64,000 bases of DNA from Bog-756 sp963835465. GTDB taxonomy: Bacteria > Actinomycetota > Acidimicrobiia > Acidimicrobiales > RAAP-2. Every line of letters starts with the position of its first letter. Position 1 is the first letter of the stretch. A model generated the notes under the pieces. It saw nothing but the letters and a program-made list of their open reading frames with translations. It made no database searches and had not been told where the DNA came from. This document shows positions 43,972 to 54,040 of this stretch, one piece after another. Both the position numbers and the translations under genes were made by a program. The stretch covers positions 434,001 through 498,000 of the forward strand of contig CAWIFR010000006.1 in NCBI GenBank assembly GCA_963835465.1, in the 5' to 3' direction.

Positions 43972-44802
43972 TCAGATGGTGAGGCCCCCGTCGACCGACA
44001 GCACCGACCCGGTGGTGTACGAGGACTCGTCCGAGGCCAGGAAGGCCACCGAGGCGGCCATCTCTGCCGGGGTGGAGAAGCCCAGCGGCGACATGATCTT
44101 GCTCAGCTCTGAGAAGTCCGCGCCCTCGGGCAGGTTGAAGTTCCCGATGAGCGGGGTGTCCATACCGCCGGGCGCCAGCACGTTGACCCGCACCCCCCGG
44201 GCCAGGTACTCGGCGGCCAGCGCCTTGGAGAACATGAGCAGCCCGGCCTTCGAGGCGCAGTAAGCGGCGGAGTACGACTGCCCCATGAGGGCCGTGTTGG
44301 AGGCCACGTTGACGATCGAGCCCCCGTGCTCCAGCAGGCTGGGCAGGGTGGCCCGACAGACCAGGAAGGGCCCGGTCAGGTTGACGGCCAGGATGGCCGT
44401 CCACCGCTCGAGGGGCATCTCCTCGGTCCGGTAGAAGCCGCCGATGCCGGCCACATTGCAGACCACCCGAGGGGCCCCCAGCTGCTCGGTCAGTGCGGCC
44501 ACGGCGGCGTCCACCGAGGACTCCGAGGTCACGTCGCAGGGGAAGGACACGGCCGTGCCCCCGGCTGCGGTGATGGTGGCGACGGTGGTGTCCAGATTGT
44601 CCTCGGCCACGTCGAGGGCGGCCACCGCCGCTCCCTCGGCGGCCAGCCGGACGGCCACCGCCCGACCGAGCCCCGAGCCGGCCCCGGTGACCACGGCGAC
44701 CCGGTCGGTGAACCGGTGGCCGGTGTAGGCACTGACGGCGGCGTCGGCGGCGTCGTGCTCGCGGCCACCCTGGCCCAGGGTGACCCGCTGGATCGGGCTC
44801 AT
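43972..44802 (-). CDS. SDR family oxidoreductase
   Basis: 276 residues. VVTGAGSGLGRAVA, ALDVAED with Asp for NAD, CNVAGIGGF (NAG variant), NVASNTALMG with the Ser replaced near SN, YCASKAGL catalytic Tyr/Lys, and VLAPGGMDTPLI. The N-terminus has about 30 extra residues. In this operon it could be a hydroxysteroid or 3-hydroxyacyl-CoA dehydrogenase. The gap to the upstream acyl-CoA ligase gene is 37 nt. Confidence 0.8.
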   Translation of the reverse strand: MSPIQRVTLGQGGREHDAADAAVSAYTGHRFTDRVAVVTGAGSGLGRAVAVRLAAEGAAVAALDVAEDNLDTTVATITAAGGTAVSFPCDVTSESSVDAAVAALTEQLGAPRVVCNVAGIGGFYRTEEMPLERWTAILAVNLTGPFLVCRATLPSLLEHGGSIVNVASNTALMGQSYSAAYCASKAGLLMFSKALAAEYLARGVRVNVLAPGGMDTPLIGNFNLPEGADFSELSKIMSPLGFSTPAEMAASVAFLASDESSYTTGSVLSVDGGLTI

Positions 44803-44839
44803 GGCTGTCTCCTCGTGTGTGTCGTCTCGGCTCCCGGGG

Positions 44840-46430
44840 TCACGGTGCGAACCGCTCGCGCAGGTTGTGCTTCAAGATCTTGCCGGCGGGGTTCCGGGGC
44901 ACCACGTCGACCACCTCGAGCTGCTCGGGGATGGCCTGGGTCCGCAACCCCTGCTCCTTCAGATAGGCGGCCATCTCGTCGAAGGGCAGGGCGTGGCCTT
45001 CGATGAGTGCCACCACGGCACACGCCCGTTCACCGGTCTTCGGGTCGGGCAGGCCGATCACGGCCACGTCGGCCACGGCCGGATGGCTGTAGAGCAGGTC
45101 CTCCACCTCCTTGGCCGAGATGTTCTCCCCGTGCCGAATGATCACGTCCTTCAGCCGACCGGTGATGGTCACGTAGCCCTCGGCATCGACGACGCCGAGG
45201 TCGCCAGTGCGGAAGTAGCCGTCCCCGTCGAAGGCGTCGGCGTCGAGGGACGGGTCCAGGTAGCCCCGGATGACCTGGGGCCCCTTCAGCCGGATCTCCC
45301 CCTCCTCGCCCGGCCCTGCCCGCCGGCCGTCCAGTCCCACCACGATGAGGTCGACCCCGGGGGTGGGCCGGCCCTCGGTGTCGGCCAGCTTCTGGTCGGG
45401 GTCGAGGGTGGTGGCCATGACCACGATGGGGGCTTCGGTCAGGCCGTAGCCCGACACGATCCCCACCCCGCCGATCTCGCGCTTCAGGTCGTGATGGAGC
45501 TGCGGCGGCTTGGGGGCCCCTCCTCCCGGATACGAACGAATGTGCGGGAAAGATGGTCTCCCCGCCCTTGGCCCGCTGGGCGGCCAGATAGGCCATGTGG
45601 AACGGAGTGCCCGAGCCGGCCAGGGTCACGTCGTTGGCGGCTAGGAATCCAGGGGTGGTGGCCGGGTCGAACACCTCGGTGGTGAGCAGGCTGCACCCGG
45701 TGAACAGCGCCGCCATCAGCCAGCCGATGCCCCCGATGTGGGTGAACGGGAAGATGAGGGCGGACACGTCGTCGGACCGGATGTCGAGGCACTCGGCCAT
45801 GGCCAGGGCCGAGGCCATCACGGTCAGGTCGGTGTGCGGGGCGCCCTTGGGGTCGGCGGTGGTGCCCGAGGTGTAGAACAGCCACCGGACCGGGGCCTCG
45901 GCCGCCCGTGACGGAGGCGGGTCGACCTCGGGCAGGCCGGCCGGGTCGCCGTCGGGGAGGTCGCGGTCGACCACCAGCACCGACAGCCCCGAACGCGTGC
46001 CGGCGATCTCCCGGGCCATGGCCTCGAAGTCGAACCCCCGGTAGACCGTGGGCACGACCAACAGCCGGGCGTCGCTCTGCTCGGTGATGAAGCCGACCTC
46101 GCGTCCCCGGTAGATGGGGATGAGCGGGTTCTGGCGGGCTCCCAGACGGGACAACGCCCCGACCAGCACCAGCGACTGGTTCCAGGTGGGGAGTTCCCAG
46201 CTGACCCCGGTGTCCCGGCCCACCCCGTAGTCGGCGTGCAGCCCGGCGGCGGCCCGCAGGCAGGCGTCCCGGTACTGGGCGAAGGTCAGCTCGGCCCCGG
46301 TGTCCTCATGGGCCAACCGCGCCTCGGGTGTGGCCTCGGCCCGTCGCTCGATGACCTGCCAGAGGGCGCTGCCACCGACCCATCCCCGTGCCTTCGTCCG
46401 AGCGGCCAGGTCGTCGACGAAGTCGCTCAT
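44840..46430 (-). CDS. AMP-forming acyl-CoA synthetase, one frameshift
   Basis: About 530 residues corrected. Begins MSDFVDDLAARTKARGWVGG; P-loop LFYTSGTTADPKGAP; FPFTHIGGIGWL; SGYGLTEAPIVVM; TGDLGVVDAEGYVTITGRLKDVIIRHGENI; terminal catalytic Lys in NPAGKILKHNL. An extra base near 45553, in the segment after ETIFP, breaks the frame; corrected it reads PHIRSYPGGGAPKPPQLHHD. Resembles FadD ligases that act on bulky ring or side-chain acids. ATG overlaps the stop of the upstream gene. Confidence 0.85.
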
Positions 46431-47281
46431 GGGGCCGGGGCCGACCACAGCTGGTCGGTGTAGGTGTCGGTGCCGGGCACGGTCCCGATGAACGGGGAGG
46501 CCCACAGGACCCGGCCGAGACCGCTGTCGGCCACGGTCTTCCCCTGGCCGGCGAAGACCGCCGACCACGATTCCGTGGGGTCCTCGTCCACGAAGAACAA
46601 CAGGAGCAGACGCTGGTCCACCCGGTCGGAGCGGGGCACGTCACCGGGGGCATCAGCAAGGAGGGGCAGTGGGCTGAAGCCCAGCACGGTGGCCACGTCG
46701 GTCCCCGGCACGGCGGTGGGAAGGAACTCGTCCCGGTACCACCGGCCCAGCTCCTCGAGGCTCGTGCCCTCGGTGGGCTCGACGAAGACCGACACCATCC
46801 CCGGGAACCGGTGGTCGAGGGTCAGCTCGGCCGGCACCCCGTCCTCGTCCCGTCGATGCTCCCACTCGAAGCGGTAGAGGCCGGTGTGGACGTGGTCCCG
46901 CGCCTCGTACATGCGGCCCGAGGCGTGGAGCAGGTTGACCTGGTCCACCGCCCACCGGTTCCACTCGTCGTGATGACCGTCGAGCACGAAGTAGAGGCCG
47001 AGATAGCTGCCGATCTGGGGATCGGCGACCAGCGGCTCGGGCCCGTCGGTCCCGGGTCCGGGGAACCGCAACGCCTTCAGCGGCGCGGTGGACACGAACC
47101 GGGCGCCGGCGAAGTTGTAGGCGCCGATCTGGCAGCCGGCGTAGAAGTGGTCCCGCTCGTACCAGCGGTTGTACTCGACCTGGTGACCGCGGTGCGGTTC
47201 GACCAGCGTGTAGAGCATGGTGCCGATGCGGATGGGGTCGTCGGTCACCCCACCCTCGGCGGGCGTCGATCGTGCGGTCAT
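46427..47281 (-). CDS. conserved unknown, duplicated dimeric alpha-beta barrel-like domains
   Basis: 284 residues. Two similar parts: EYNRWYERDHFYAGCQIGAYNFAGARF (about 33-60) and ELGRWYRDEFLPTAVPGTDVATVLGF (about 180-205), each a W-Y-x-R-x-(H/E)-F element as in EthD/DABB folds. No known name. It is translationally coupled on both sides (ATGA overlaps) to two acyl-CoA synthetases, which implies a job in the same pathway, maybe a small-molecule-binding or isomerising step. Confidence 0.6.
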   Translation of the reverse strand: MTARSTPAEGGVTDDPIRIGTMLYTLVEPHRGHQVEYNRWYERDHFYAGCQIGAYNFAGARFVSTAPLKALRFPGPGTDGPEPLVADPQIGSYLGLYFVLDGHHDEWNRWAVDQVNLLHASGRMYEARDHVHTGLYRFEWEHRRDEDGVPAELTLDHRFPGMVSVFVEPTEGTSLEELGRWYRDEFLPTAVPGTDVATVLGFSPLPLLADAPGDVPRSDRVDQRLLLLFFVDEDPTESWSAVFAGQGKTVADSGLGRVLWASPFIGTVPGTDTYTDQLWSAPAP

Positions 47282-48936
47282 TGGGCGCGGGCTCCGTTCG
47301 CAGGTTGTCGTCGGTCAGGGGGGTGAGCGTCGGTCGACCCGTCCCCGGGTCCAGGCGCGGGACGGTGGGCCGCCCGTTCGGCCGGTCCCGCCAACGAACG
47401 CTTGTCCACCTTCATCATCGAGGTGAGGGGGAGGCCGTCCACCAGCACCACCCGGTCGGGCGCCTTGTAGTCGGCCAAGGACGACCGGGCCAGGCCCTGG
47501 AACGCGGCCAGCAGCTCCGCCTCGTCAGCCGCCGCCCCGGAGGCGGGCACCACGAAGGCCACCCCGATCTCGCCCAGCACCGGGTCGGGCGCTCCCACCA
47601 CCGCCACCTGGGCCACGGCGGGATGTCCACCGAGAACGGCCTCCACCTCGGCCGGATAGACGTTGTAGCCGCCGCGGATGTAGAGCTCGTTGGCCCGCCC
47701 GACCAGGTGGAGGCAGCCCGCGGGGTCGGTGTAGCCATAGTCGCCGGTGGTCAGCCATCCGTCGTCGGCGAGCACAGCGTCGGTGGACGGACGGTCGTAG
47801 ACCACGCCGTCGGCTCCGGGACCGATGGTCGGGCCGCCCCAGTAGCCCCGCATGACCGCCTCGGAGCGGAGCCGGACCCGACCCACGTCCCCGACCCGAC
47901 GCATCCGTCCGGTGTCGTCGGTGATGGCCAGGAGCACCCCAGGGACCGGGCGGCCCACCGTGGTGGCCACCACCTCATCGGGATCGCCCGGGACGGTGCC
48001 GGTGCCCAGCGACGCCTCGGTCGAGGTGTAGCGGACGACGACAGGGACGCCCAGTCGCCGACGCATGGCCGCCACCAGCTCGGAGGGAACCCGGGACGCC
48101 CCGGTGCCGGCGATCCGCAACGACGACAGATCGGCCCGGTCGAGGTCGGGTTGGGCCAGCACCAGGGCCCACTGGGTGGGCACCCCCTGGGCCACGGTGA
48201 TCCGCTCCTCGGCCATGATGGAGACGGTGTCGGCGGCGCGCCACGGAGTGGGCGTGATCACGGTGGTGATCCCGTTGGCGATCTCGTCCCACAGTCGGGT
48301 CATCGATCCCACATGGGCGAAGGGGAGTGGCGAGAGGCGGCGATCGCCCGGCTCCGACAGCACGTCGGTCCCGCGGGCCACCGCCGCCAGGTTGGCGTGG
48401 TCGAACACCGCCCCTTTGGGCAGTCCCGTGGTGCCACTGGTCCACACCACGGCGACCGGGTCGGTCCGGGCCAGATCGGGCCAGGTCGCCGGAGCCGGGC
48501 CGTGGACGGCCTCCACCAGCGCGGAGCGTTCGACGACCACCCCGGCCGGTCCGCGGTCGGCCACGGCTCCGTCCTCGACCACGGTCACCACGGGCCGGGT
48601 CCGCTGGAGGATGGAGTGCACCTCGGGTGCGGCCAGGCGGAGGTTGATCCCCGAGGTCACCGCACCCAGTCGGACGGCGGCGGCGTAGCCGATCATGTAG
48701 TCGATGGAGCTGGGGAGCAGGAGGCAGACCACCGAGCCACGGACCACCCCGTGCCCGGCCAGCAGCCCGGCCACGCCGTCGGCGGCCCGGTCCCACTGGC
48801 CGAAGGTCATCGACCGCCTCGGCGAGTCGTGGGTGGCGGGTTCGACGTAGGCCTCGACATCGGGGTTTGCCGTCGACGCGGCGCGCAGCACGTCGGTGAC
48901 CGTTTCGAACTCCCCCACAATCTGACGCACCGTCAT
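47278..48936 (-). CDS. AMP-forming acyl-CoA synthetase
   Basis: 552 residues, intact. P-loop VVWTSGTTGLPKGAVFDHANL, PLPFAHVGSMTRL, RYTSTEASLGTGTVPG, TGDYGYTDPAGCLHLVGRANELYIRGGYNVYPAEVEAVL, and the Lys-bearing terminal LTSMMKVDKRSLAG. The normal GK in the A10 motif is replaced by MKVDK. Long Pro/Arg-rich tail. Substrate unknown; a carboxylic acid of the steroid or alicyclic kind is likely by context. Confidence 0.88.
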   Translation of the reverse strand: MTVRQIVGEFETVTDVLRAASTANPDVEAYVEPATHDSPRRSMTFGQWDRAADGVAGLLAGHGVVRGSVVCLLLPSSIDYMIGYAAAVRLGAVTSGINLRLAAPEVHSILQRTRPVVTVVEDGAVADRGPAGVVVERSALVEAVHGPAPATWPDLARTDPVAVVWTSGTTGLPKGAVFDHANLAAVARGTDVLSEPGDRRLSPLPFAHVGSMTRLWDEIANGITTVITPTPWRAADTVSIMAEERITVAQGVPTQWALVLAQPDLDRADLSSLRIAGTGASRVPSELVAAMRRRLGVPVVVRYTSTEASLGTGTVPGDPDEVVATTVGRPVPGVLLAITDDTGRMRRVGDVGRVRLRSEAVMRGYWGGPTIGPGADGVVYDRPSTDAVLADDGWLTTGDYGYTDPAGCLHLVGRANELYIRGGYNVYPAEVEAVLGGHPAVAQVAVVGAPDPVLGEIGVAFVVPASGAAADEAELLAAFQGLARSSLADYKAPDRVVLVDGLPLTSMMKVDKRSLAGPAERAAHRPAPGPGDGSTDAHPPDRRQPANGARAQ

Positions 48937-48974
48937 ACCGGGAGTGGACTGTAACAGGGCCGCCCCACCCTCGT

Positions 48975-50084
48975 TTAGGAGAAGGTCAGCACCCCGCGGG
49001 CCAGCTTGCCGGCCTCCATGTCCTCCACGATCTCACGGAAGCCCTCGAGCGGGCGCTGCTCGGTCACCAGTTCGTCCAGCATCAGCTGGCCGGAGAGGTA
49101 GAGGTCCACCATCAGCGGGATGTCATGGTGGGGCCGGGCGGAACCATAACGGCAGCCCAGGAGCCCCCGGTCGACGTAGGCCAGGGCATTGACATCGACC
49201 GACACCTCGGTCCCCTGGGGCGGGATGCCGATGGCGAGGGCGTTGCCGCCCCAGTCGAGTACGTCGAGCGCGTTCCTCAGGACGGCCGGATGACCGACGC
49301 AGTCGAACGACCAGTTGACTCCGCCGGTCCAGCCCAGCGCCCCCGAGAGCCGCTCGGGGGCGGGGGGCACCAGCTCGCGGATGGCGGCCACCGCGTCGGT
49401 GTCCGAGGCGTCGACGAAGTGGGTGGCTCCGAACTGCCGGGCCAGTCCCTCCTTGGAGGCCAGGGTGTCGACGGCGATGATCCGACTGGCACCGGCGATG
49501 CGGAGGCCCTGGATCACGTTGAGGCCGACCCCGCCCACGCCGAAGACGGCCGCCGTCTGACCGGCTTGGACATCGGCCCGGTTGAGCACCGAGCCCACGC
49601 CGGTGAGAACGCCACAGCCGATGAGGCAGGCCGACGTCATCGGGACGTCCTTGCTGATCTTGACGGCTTGGACCTCCTTCACGATGGTCTGCTCGGTGAA
49701 GACCGAGGTTCCCGCGAAGTTGGAGGCCGGCTCACCATGGAAGGTGAAGGGCTGGGACACGTTGCCCAAGGTCTTCACGCACCACGTGGGATGGCCGGTG
49801 CTGCAGGCGCGGCAGGTTCCGCAGCTGGCCAGGGTGGCGATGACCACGTGGTCGCCGGGCTTGACCGAGGTCACCTCGGAGCCCACCGACTCGACCACGC
49901 CGGCGCCCTCGTGGCCCAGCACGGACGGCGCCTTCCACGGGATGGTGCCGTTGATCACCGACAGGTCGCTGTGGCACACCCCGGCGGCCCCGATGGCCAC
50001 GCGGACCTCGTTGGGCCCCGGATCCCGCACACCGAGCTCGTCGGTCACCTCCGCCTCGCTACCGGTATAGACGATGCCTCGCAC
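48975..50084 (-). CDS. zinc-dependent alcohol dehydrogenase (class III-like MDR)
   Basis: 369 residues from GTG at 50084, which has GGGAGGGG 4-7 nt upstream; upstream starts lack one. Catalytic zinc: Cys in GVCHSDLSVING, GHEGAG; structural zinc: CGTCRACSTGHPTWC; Rossmann FGVGGVGLNVIQGLRIAGAS. Looks like the mycothiol- or NDMA-linked type often found with ring- or steroid-degrading genes. Could oxidise the alcohol made by the P450. Distances: 39 nt to the next ligase gene, 66 nt from fadD3. Confidence 0.85.
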   Translation of the reverse strand: MRGIVYTGSEAEVTDELGVRDPGPNEVRVAIGAAGVCHSDLSVINGTIPWKAPSVLGHEGAGVVESVGSEVTSVKPGDHVVIATLASCGTCRACSTGHPTWCVKTLGNVSQPFTFHGEPASNFAGTSVFTEQTIVKEVQAVKISKDVPMTSACLIGCGVLTGVGSVLNRADVQAGQTAAVFGVGGVGLNVIQGLRIAGASRIIAVDTLASKEGLARQFGATHFVDASDTDAVAAIRELVPPAPERLSGALGWTGGVNWSFDCVGHPAVLRNALDVLDWGGNALAIGIPPQGTEVSVDVNALAYVDRGLLGCRYGSARPHHDIPLMVDLYLSGQLMLDELVTEQRPLEGFREIVEDMEAGKLARGVLTFS

Positions 50085-50150
50085 GGCACCCCTCCCTCTC
50101 TCGTCGGTTCCAACGGTTCGATCCGTCCCCATCCGGTGGGTCGAAGCTCA

Positions 50151-51837
50151 TCATGCTCCCTCGGAGGGGGCGAAGCGGAGCCGGAGCTCACGCTTCAGCA
50201 CTTTGCCACTGGCATTCAGCGGGCAGTTCGTCGGTCCACTGCACCGATCGCGGGACCTTGTAGTTGGCCAGCCGCTCGCGGGCCCAGGCGACCAACTCGT
50301 CCCCCCCGTCCGACCCGCCCCCCGGGGCCGGCACGACGAGGGCCAGCCCCACTTCCCCCATGCGCCGGTCGGGGATGCCGATCACCGCCACCTGCGCCAC
50401 CGCGGGGTGGGCGCGCAGCACCGCCTCCACCTCGGCCGGGTACACATTGAACCCACCGCTCACGTACATGTCCTTCAGCCGGTCGGTGATGGACACGTTG
50501 CCGTCCTCGTCCATCACCCCGATGTCCCCGGTGTGGAGCCACCCGTCGACGTCGACCGCCTCCTCGGAGGCCTCGGGGTCGTTGAAGTAGCCGCGCATGA
50601 CGTTGTAGCCGCGGACGATGACCTCACCCGCCTCGCCCCGCTTCAGCTCGGTACCTCCCGGCTCCACGATGCGGACCTCCACGTCGGGGATGGCCCGTCC
50701 TGAGGTGCCGGCGATGACTTCGGCCGAGTCCCCACGCCGGCACATCGTCACCGTCCCGCAGGCCTCGGTGAGGCCGTAGGCGGTGAGCACCGTCTCGATG
50801 CCCAGTTCCGACCACAGGTCGCTGACCAGCTGGACCGGCACCACGGCGGCGCCGGTCACCACCAGGCGCAACGTGCCCAGCTCGAAGGTCTTGCGGTCGG
50901 GGTGGTCGAGGATGGACTGGAAGATGGTGGGAGGCCCCGGCAGCACCGAGATGCGCTCCTGCTCGATCCGCTCGACCACCCGGGCCACGTCGAAGACCGG
51001 CTCGGCCACCATGGTGGCCCCGGTCATCAGGCAGGCCAGGATGCCGGCCTTGTAGCCGAAGGTATGGAAGAAGGGGTTGACGATCAGATAGCGGTCCCCC
51101 TCGCGGAGCCCGACCACTTCGGCCCAGGTGGCAAAGGTGCGCAGGGTCTGGCCATGGGTGGTCATGGCCCCCTTGGGCCTGCCCGTGGTCCCCGAGGTGA
51201 AGACCAGATCGGACAGATCCCCCCCGGTGATCGACGCGGTCCGGCCGGCCGCCACGTCGGCCGAACAGGCACCACCCTCACGGAGGAAGACCTCCCACTC
51301 CACAACGGGATCGCCCTTGGCCGTGGGGGGCCGTGGTGCGGCGTCGTCGGTGCGCAGCACGACCACCCGCTCGAGGTCGGGGACCGGTTCCCCCGCAGCC
51401 ACCGCCTCGTTCAGCAGGTGGGGGTAGTCCGTACCGAGGAAGCCCTCCACCGTGAAGAGCAAACGGGCACCCGACTGGCGCAAGATGTAGGCGGCCTCGG
51501 CCCCCTTGAATCGGGTGTTCAGCGGCACCAGGAGGGCGCCGGCGCCCACCGCGCCCAGAGCGGCGATGACCCACTCGGCGCAGTTCGGGGCCCAGATCGC
51601 CACCCGGTCCCCCCGCTCGATCCCATTGGCCACGATGGCCCGGGTGGCGGCGGCCGCCTGCTCGGCCAGCTGATCGAAGGTCAGTCGGGTAGTGGTGCCA
51701 CCGGGACCGTGCACGTCGACCAGCGCCTCGGCCTCACCGAAGCGCGCCGCCGCGTCCTCCACCAGACCCGGGATCGTTCCCCACTGCAGATCCCCTCGGG
51801 GATCGGTGACATCTGACACGTCGTCAGGGTAGTGCAT
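50151..51837 (-). CDS. fadD3: FadD3-like HIP-CoA synthetase, one frameshift near the end
   Basis: About 562 residues. Activates the steroid C/D-ring acid HIP (3aalpha-H-4alpha(3'-propanoate)-7abeta-methylhexahydro-1,5-indanedione) to its CoA ester in mycobacteria. The segment NPFFHTFGYKAGILACLMTGATM, VLPGPPTIFQSILDHPDRKTFEL, LTAYGLTEACGTVTMCRRGD and ITDRLKDMYVSGGFNVYPAEVE match FadD3 as recalled, more than other FadDs. P-loop FTSGTTGRPKGAM. A spare base near 50217 spoils the end; corrected it gives LNASGKVLKRELRLRFAPSEGA with catalytic Lys. Adjacent ipdF and fadE30 support it. Confidence 0.8.
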
Positions 51838-51918
51838 CGCCCCTCGGCGCAGTCCGGGACGCCCGGCCGCGGTCGCACCGGGGCGCCCGTCCGCCGGGGC
51901 AGCAGGACCTCGGGCCGC

Positions 51919-52743
51919 TCAGGGGTGCTGACTGCTGACCGAGACGACCTCGCCGGTCATGAAGGTGGCGTACCCGCTGGCCAGAAAGGCGATGACGTTG
52001 GCCACTTCCCACACCTCGGCCCCCCGTCCGAACACCTCGCGGGCACTGAGCTCGGCCAGCTCCTCATCGGCCATGACCCTGTTGAGGAACGGGTGGACCG
52101 CCAGGCTCGGTGAGACGGCGTTGATGCGGACGTTGTGGGGCGCCGCCTCGACCGCGCTGCACCGGGTCAGGGCCATGACCCCGGCCTTGGCCGCGGCATA
52201 GTGGGACTGACCCGCCTGGGCCCTCCATCCGAGCACCGATGCGTTGTTGACGATGACGCCGCCCTCACCGCGCTGGTAGAAGTGGCGGAGGGCAGCGCGG
52301 GTGCAGCGGAAGGTGCCGGTCAAGGTGACGTCGAGGACCAGCGACCACTGCTCGTCGGTCATGTCCACCACATCGACCTGGCCACCCAGGCCGGCATTGT
52401 TGACGGCCACGTCGAAGTGGCCATGCCGCTCGACGGCGGCATCGTACAGGTGCTGCACCTGCACCTCGTCGGTCACGTTGCACGGCACGGCCAGGGGTCG
52501 TTCCCCGCCTGCTCCGGGGAGGCCGGCCAGGGCGTCGGCCGCCTCGCTGAGGCGGCGTTCGTGGGCGTCCGAGATGACTACCGTCGCCCCTTCCTCCACG
52601 CACCGCTTCGCCGTGGCGAAGCCGATGCCGGTCCCCGCCGCTGCCGTGATCACCACGATCTTCCCGGTGAGCAGCCCGTGGCCCGGGGGTGGGACCGGGA
52701 CAGGAGTGGTCGGGGCGGGCCCGTCGGGTGCTGCGTCGGTCAT
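51919..52743 (-). CDS. ipdF: IpdF-like hydroxy-HIP-CoA dehydrogenase (SDR)
   Basis: 274 residues. Distinctive dinucleotide motif ITAAAGTGIGFATAKR (AAAGTGIG rather than TGxxxGIG), NNAGLGGQVDVVDMTDEQW, NNASVLGWRAQAGQSHYAAAKAGVMALTRCSA with catalytic Ser, Tyr and Lys, NAVSPSLAVHPF, and terminal GEVVSVSSQHP. This is a very close match to mycobacterial IpdF (Rv3559c family), which oxidises 5-hydroxy-HIP-CoA in steroid C/D-ring breakdown. Its ATG overlaps the fadE30 stop by 4 nt. Confidence 0.85.
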   Translation of the reverse strand: MTDAAPDGPAPTTPVPVPPPGHGLLTGKIVVITAAAGTGIGFATAKRCVEEGATVVISDAHERRLSEAADALAGLPGAGGERPLAVPCNVTDEVQVQHLYDAAVERHGHFDVAVNNAGLGGQVDVVDMTDEQWSLVLDVTLTGTFRCTRAALRHFYQRGEGGVIVNNASVLGWRAQAGQSHYAAAKAGVMALTRCSAVEAAPHNVRINAVSPSLAVHPFLNRVMADEELAELSAREVFGRGAEVWEVANVIAFLASGYATFMTGEVVSVSSQHP

Positions 52744-53930
52744 CGATGGGTCCCCTTGGGCTCGGGCGGCAGGCCGAGGACCCGCTCGCCGATGATGTTC
52801 TTCTGGATCTCGTTGGAGCCGCCGTAGATGGTCTCGGACCGGCTGAACAGGAAGGTGCGCTGGAACTCGTCGAGCTCATAGGGCAGTCCCTCGGCCACCA
52901 GCCCGGCCGGCCCCCGGACGTCGAGGGCCAGCTCACCCAGCTCCCGGTGCCAGGTGGCCCAGTAGAGCTTGATGATGGAGGCCTCGGGCGGCGCCACCGG
53001 ACCGTCGTACCCCGACAGGCTGCGCAGGGTGTTGTACCGGAGGATCTCGAGCTCGGCATAGGACCGGGCCAGACGCTGGCGGATCACCGGGTCGGCGGCT
53101 CTCCCGTTGGCCCGGGCCACGGCCACCAGGTGGTCGAGCTCCCGTCGGAAGGAGAGCTGGTGGCCGAGGAGGCCCACCCCCCGCTCGAAGGCCAGGGTGG
53201 CCAGGGCCACCCGCCACCCCTGGCCGACCTCCCCCACCACGTGATCGGAACGGGTCCGGGCCCCGTCGAAGAACACCTCGTTGAACTCGGAGGTCCGGGT
53301 GAGCTGGGTGATGGGGCGGACCTCCACCCCGGGCTGGTCCATGGGCACCAGGAGATACGAGAGCCCGTGGTGCCTGAGCGAGCCGGGCTCGGTGCGGCAG
53401 ACCACGAAGCACCAGTCGGCCTGGTGGGCCAGCGAGGTCCAGACCTTCTGCCCGGTGACCACCCATTCGTCGCCGTCCAGGTGGGCCTTGGTCTGGACGT
53501 TGGCCAGGTCGCTGCCGGCATTCGGCTCGGAGTAGCCCTGACACCACAGCTCGGTGCCGGCCAGGATGGTCGGGAGGAAGCGGGCCTGCTGCTCGGGCGT
53601 CCCGTACTGGATCAGGGTCGGTCCGAGCAGCCCCTCGCCGAGGACGCTCACCCGCCCGGGGGCCTTGGCCCGCACATACTCCTCGTTGAAGATGACCTGG
53701 TGGGCGACGGACGCGCCGCGGCCCCCGTGCTCCGCCGGCCACCCGAGTCCGGTCCAACCGCCCGCCGCCAGCTCCTTCTCCCACGCCAGGCGGGTCTCGA
53801 ACCCGAAGGTCTCGTCGCCCGAACCGCCCCGACCGCCCAGTGCGGCGAACGCCCCGACCACATGGTCGGCCAGCCAGGCCCGGACGTCGTTGCGGAACGT
53901 CTCGTCCTCGGGTCGGTCTCGGAGGTCCAT
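52740..53930 (-). CDS. fadE30: FadE30-like acyl-CoA dehydrogenase
   Basis: 396 residues, intact. TRLAWEKELAAGGWTGLGWPAEHGGRGAS, WCQGYSEPNAGSDLANVQTKA, GQKVWTSLAHQADWCFVV, FERGVGLLGHQLSFRRELD and terminal SRSETIYGGSNEIQKNIIGERVLGLP. FAD-dependent; in mycobacteria FadE30 desaturates 5-hydroxy-HIP-CoA's ring-adjacent propionyl chain. First gene of the minus-strand operon reaching down to 42474, and followed at once by ipdF and fadD3, the same neighbours as in Mycobacterium. Confidence 0.82.
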   Translation of the reverse strand: MDLRDRPEDETFRNDVRAWLADHVVGAFAALGGRGGSGDETFGFETRLAWEKELAAGGWTGLGWPAEHGGRGASVAHQVIFNEEYVRAKAPGRVSVLGEGLLGPTLIQYGTPEQQARFLPTILAGTELWCQGYSEPNAGSDLANVQTKAHLDGDEWVVTGQKVWTSLAHQADWCFVVCRTEPGSLRHHGLSYLLVPMDQPGVEVRPITQLTRTSEFNEVFFDGARTRSDHVVGEVGQGWRVALATLAFERGVGLLGHQLSFRRELDHLVAVARANGRAADPVIRQRLARSYAELEILRYNTLRSLSGYDGPVAPPEASIIKLYWATWHRELGELALDVRGPAGLVAEGLPYELDEFQRTFLFSRSETIYGGSNEIQKNIIGERVLGLPPEPKGTHR

Positions 53931-54040
53931 GGTGTCGGGTTCTCGAATCGTCGATCGGGCCGACGGTCCCGTCGGCGTCGGGCACCGGCCGGACCGGGGG
54001 CCGACTCAGCGGGCACGGCGAAATCTGACGCGACGTTAGC

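Noticed and set aside
47272..48954. 560-codon open frame on the plus strand
   Set aside because: Antisense of the intact acyl-CoA synthetase at 47278-48936.
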